Shown one piece after another: positions 61,001 through 64,000 of a stretch of DNA of 64,000 bases. A model generated the notes under the pieces. That model was given only the letters and a program-made list of their open reading frames with translations, did no database searches and was not told where the DNA came from. Origin of the DNA: Cyathus striatus (taxonomy: Eukaryota > Basidiomycota > Agaricomycetes > Agaricales > Nidulariaceae); assembly GCA_025738555.1 (NCBI GenBank), contig JAOVFP010000002.1:2480001-2544000 (forward strand), in the 5' to 3' direction. Positions within the stretch are counted from its first letter, which is position 1. Each line of letters starts with the position of its first letter. Both the position numbers and the translations under genes were made by a program.

Positions 61001-63172
61001 CGCTTCCATCGCGAAAAAACGTGTACATTGTACATGTGCGTGCATTAAGACCGCCGGTACTGAGCATGCTTTACGGTGACGGGCTCTTCACTGCTCTTAT
61101 AGACCGGGCGAAGCGCAGTGTCGCGAAGTGCACATACGCGTAAGATGCTATGAGTGTTAAGGCGGCCGGTATCGATGAGCTTTCTGGTGCTCTTAGAGGC
61201 GAGAAGAAGTGAACCAGGCGAGCATCAAGAAAAAGAAAGCCGAATCTTTGAGAAGTAACCGAGAATACTGGGGTTGGTTTCATTGTACTTCAACTTCCGG
61301 AAGAACGACGGTGAGGATTGAACAGTATATGCAGCTCTTGACGGAGCGATCGTCGAGAAGAGAGATAACATCAGATACTCTGGGGGTTGAGTGCGATCCG
61401 CGGAATACATTCTGGTGGGCTTGATAAGTTCGAATTTGCCTCTGCAAGTCTAGAAGATGAACGAGGTCGGCTTGGATGGTGCCCTCCGGCTGGGGGGATA
61501 TGCCAGCTACAGCATTAGCGAAGGTAGGAATAGATGTTACGGAGGTTAAGTGCGATCCCAGAATACATTCTGGTGGACTTGATAAGTTCGAACTTGCTGC
61601 TGCAAGTCTAGGAGGTGAACAGGGTCGGCTTGGATGGTGTCCTCCAGCTACAGGGAAATGCCAGCTACAGCATTAGCGGAAGTAGGAATAAGTTATAAAC
61701 CCCACTAAAGACGCAATCCAACGTCTTCTAACACCGCACTCTGCAGTGGGTCCACGGAAGGCTTGAGGAAAGTGTGCCGTAATCGACGTGGTAGTCCAAT
61801 GACCTCAGGTTTCCAGTTGCACCCCGCATTACAGGCGAGTACAGGTAGAGGCGGATGAGGTACCGTACGACCGTCAGTGTGCAGGTACAGCCGCACGCGG
61901 TAGGCGTAGGTGTAGACTAGTGAGGGCGATGAATCGAAAGTGTAACCAACGACTAGATGTCATTGAGTTGCAAACAATAGAATATCGCGGTGGCCATCCA
62001 TCCACAACTGAAAAACAACACGGTGGGTATATGAAGGTACATCTCGTAGCACTGTGTGCCTTCGTCGGTCCTTCGACACTCCGTATCCCTCGCGAGCGAT
62101 TGCTTCATCTTAAAGCATCATTCCCATCCGCCAGTGCGTCTTCTTCCTTCCGCTTGAACGCAAACACTCTCGAATAGAACGCATCCCATCACGCGTTATC
62201 TTCAAATAGGAAACATTCCAATCGTCGCAGCCCGTTCCGTTTCATGAGCGAGGGGGGCTTATAGGGGAACAAAGTGAGAATGTGCCAGGTTTCAGTACGC
62301 AGCGATCCGTGTTGAAGGTTCATTTATGAAAAAACACACGCTCCAAGACGCATTTTGGCACGGTACGCAGATCCCGGAGTCTTCCATCGAGGGGGTGGTC
62401 CCACATCCAATCCCAGACGCGTTCGAATACGTAAAGCATCCTCGGTAAAGATGTCTGTCGCGTAGATTCCAATCCAATTCCGGTCCACGAAATAAAGCTA
62501 AACAAAAAACACAAAGAAAAAGGCACTCACTCTAAGCGTGGCATGAGCCTCCGTCGTAGTCTTCCCCCCCTTCAGCACCAAAGCCCAAAAAACGGTGTTG
62601 TACATGTTATTGATATGCGCTGTGTTTCCATCAGCTCTTGTTTCCCAGAAATCACAGTGATTGACTTACTATCAGCCTGCCTCCACGCGAAATAATCGCG
62701 CACCTCCTTCGTCCCGGGGTAGAGCACAATCCTCCCATCGAATGATGGAGGATACTTGAGTGGTGTGTCTGGAAAGAAGCGAGGCCAGTGAAAGACGTAG
62801 TTGGATGTAAAGTACGAAGTGAGAGTTGAGACTATTTTGGATTGACGGCGGGAGTAGAGAGATGTTTGCTTTCGGAGGAGAAAGCTACGAGTCTTTCTCG
62901 TAAATATCATCCTTTGCAATGGAATGAAAGTATTACCTGTACTCATCGCTCTCTCCGAATCCCAACACGATGTCAGGATACTCCTTCATCACCTCCTGTG
63001 CGGCACAGTCCATCAACTCCAGTGCCCTCTTATCATTCGGCTTCGCGAAGCCATGCTCGTCGCTGAATCTATGGAATGAGTGCCCGTCGAGTCTGAATAC
63101 CAGGTAAGTATTTGGAAGAAGGGGGTCTGGTAGCTCGAATGAGCGGACGTATGCGAATTTTGAATTTGCCAT
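58061..63172 (-). CDS. THG1: tRNA-His guanylyltransferase with a 3.6 kb intron and an apparent frameshift
   Basis: Thg1 adds the extra G at position -1 of tRNA-His. Exons on the minus strand: 63172-62937, 62884-62670, 62619-62531, 58955-58849 and 58630-58061. The first gives [20 protein letters not shown] and [20 protein letters not shown], with the metal-binding Asp of RLDGHSF, and ends GFGESDEY, the second metal site. Then [40 protein letters not shown] and EAHATLR. The fourth exon carries [12 protein letters not shown] and [19 protein letters not shown], both family hallmarks, but they are in different frames: a run of five A (58920-58924, plus strand) appears one base short. The third intron is 3,575 bases, far above the usual 50-60. 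The last exon adds a 189-residue Ser/Pro/Glu tail ending [14 protein letters not shown], absent from most relatives. Confidence 0.82.
58956..62530 (-). other. Unusually long intron of the THG1 gene
   Basis: The segment starts GTGAGTGCC and ends CTGTCTACAG on the minus strand, both good splice sites, and the flanking exons join as EAHATLR then [12 protein letters not shown], contiguous in the family. Inside are short coding-like pieces on the minus strand ([20 protein letters not shown] near 59940-59985; [20 protein letters not shown] near 61830-61890) and a tandem duplication at 61386-61690. I found no terminal inverted repeats or transposase. An insertion into a former short intron is the simplest reading. 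Confidence 0.6.
61386..61690. repeat. Tandem duplication, unit about 158 bases, two copies
   Basis: Copy one starts near 61386 and copy two near 61545. Shared phrases in the same order are GTGCGATCC, AATACATTCTGGTGG, CTTGATAAGTTCGAA, CTGCAAGTCTAG, GTCGGCTTGGATGGTG, TGCCAGCTACAGCATTAGCG and GTAGGAATA. The copies differ at scattered bases and by small indels. It lies within the long THG1 intron. Confidence 0.85.
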
Positions 63173-63351
63173 TAGATGGAAGAGAAGAGAGAAGTATTCT
63201 TATCTGTGTCACATGACATAAATTAGCCCTCTCTCAAGTCACAGCACGAGGCTCCCACCCCCGACCACCAGCCCATTCATCTCCTCCTCCTTCTTCAACC
63301 ACCACCACCACCACCCACTAACACAGCTAACCACCACAACTGTTACTAACA

Positions 63352-64000
63352 ATGAGCAACGCATACTACTTTCGCCGACGCACAATCGGTCGCGCCGCCT
63401 CCCCCCCTACCTGGGCCTGCTACGAGCAAATCCCCTACGACTACTCCTCCTCCTCGTCCTGCGACAGTCCCTCCGAGGACGAGCACTCCCACTCAGAGAG
63501 CGACAGCGAGGACGACCCCCGCGACGAGGAGGATCTTAATATGGATTTAGATTCTCCGACCCCGCTTCCTCCTTCCTCTACCGTACCCGATCCCAAGGAC
63601 AAGGGAAAGGGAAAGGCAACAGAGGAAGCGGAGACGGAGGCTAAAGGAAAACAGCGCGCTGTGGATGCTGCCAGGAAGGAGCGGAGTGCGCGAAGGGCCC
63701 AGAGGGAAAGAGAGAGAGGTGCAGAGAGGATGTACACTCTTCGTCCTATTCTTACTATTCAGCGGAGCCAGGGGTTCGTTTGGAATCAGGTGAGTTCCTC
63801 TCTCTCTTTCATCCCCGTACTCTTTCATTTCACTAACACACACGATCTAAATAGGACCTATTCGTACCACCGTACATCAAAGACCGCTGTTTGTCCCCCC
63901 ACCTCCCTCTTCCTAATACAACTTACTAACACAGATGATAAACCAGACGTAGCATCCACGTCTCCCCCAAACTCCCGCTGCTTCATCCCTTCCACTTCTG
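63352..64000 (+). CDS. Hypothetical acidic protein, 5' part only
   Basis: The model starts MSNAYYFRRRTIGRAASPPT (63352) and continues with CYEQIPYDYSSSSSCDSPSE, a strongly acidic Ser/Asp/Glu stretch, then a basic Lys/Arg/Ala-rich helix (KGKGKATEEAETEAKGKQRA, RRAQRERERGAERM) and LRPILTIQRSQGFVWNQ. A GTGAGT donor at about 63789 and an AATAG acceptor near 63854 join to DLFVPPYIKDR, and a further intron (GTTTGT...ACACAG) leads to YDKPDVASTSPPN. The window ends inside the gene. It is divergent from THG1 with 180 bases between starts, so they share a promoter region. The family is not recognised; it may be a conserved basidiomycete protein. Confidence 0.6.
   Translation, partial: MSNAYYFRRRTIGRAASPPTWACYEQIPYDYSSSSSCDSPSEDEHSHSESDSEDDPRDEEDLNMDLDSPTPLPPSSTVPDPKDKGKGKATEEAETEAKGKQRAVDAARKERSARRAQRERERGAERMYTLRPILTIQRSQGFVWNQVSSSLSFIPVLFHFTNTHDLNRTYSYHRTSKTAVCPPTSLFLIQLTNTDDKPDVASTSPPNSRCFIPSTS

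Noticed and set aside
1..64000. tRNA genes, rRNA genes, CRISPR arrays
   Set aside because: None was recognised by eye. A covariance-model scan would be needed to exclude a tRNA; CRISPR arrays are not expected in a fungal chromosome.

Overview
The window looks like nuclear DNA of an Agaricomycotina-type basidiomycete. Genes are cut by many introns of about 45-65 bases with GT...AG ends and CTAAC/CTGAC-like branch sites. Families typical of mushroom-forming fungi are present: CHAT/TPR proteins, secreted bicupin oxalate decarboxylases, an F-box-like protein, a PPxY hypothetical, and a clustered nitrate-assimilation pathway. All gene models were read by eye from the sequence; exon borders given as exact were checked for reading phase, the others are approximate.

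Layout. 0.5-6.2 kb: a single-pass membrane protein (with an apparent frameshift) and three hypothetical genes. 6.4-9.7 kb: a complete BRCT-repeat replication/checkpoint protein of the Dpb11/Rad4/TopBP1 family. 10.5-11.1 kb: a small PPPPY protein. 11.6-13.0 kb: a class 3 lipase. 13.1-24.7 kb: the nitrate-assimilation cluster, with nitrate reductase and nitrate transporter on the minus strand and nitrite reductase divergent on the plus strand across a 1.3 kb intergenic region that carries GATA-type sites. These three give uptake of nitrate, reduction to nitrite, and reduction to ammonium. 26.1-29.7 kb: a TPR-CHAT protein with both caspase-like catalytic residues. 30.4-32.8 kb: a large Ser/Pro-rich protein. 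32.8-36.1 kb: no gene seen, one LTR-like stretch.

36.1-38.0 kb: an F-box-like protein. 38.0-43.1 kb: decayed sequence with three diverged copies of a roughly 255-base unit. 43.1-51.5 kb: two oxalate decarboxylase paralogues in the same orientation, separated by a decayed membrane-protein region. 53.8-54.5 kb: a HIT-family protein recovered by joining five short exons. 54.9-57.3 kb: a SAGA-type deubiquitinase (Ubp8/USP22). 58.1-63.2 kb: tRNA-His guanylyltransferase, split by an unusually long 3.6 kb intron and carrying an apparent one-base deletion. 63.4 kb to the end: the 5' part of an acidic hypothetical gene.

The most unusual points are the structure of the guanylyltransferase gene, the CHAT protein, and the paired oxalate decarboxylases. 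No clearly new multi-gene system was recognised.
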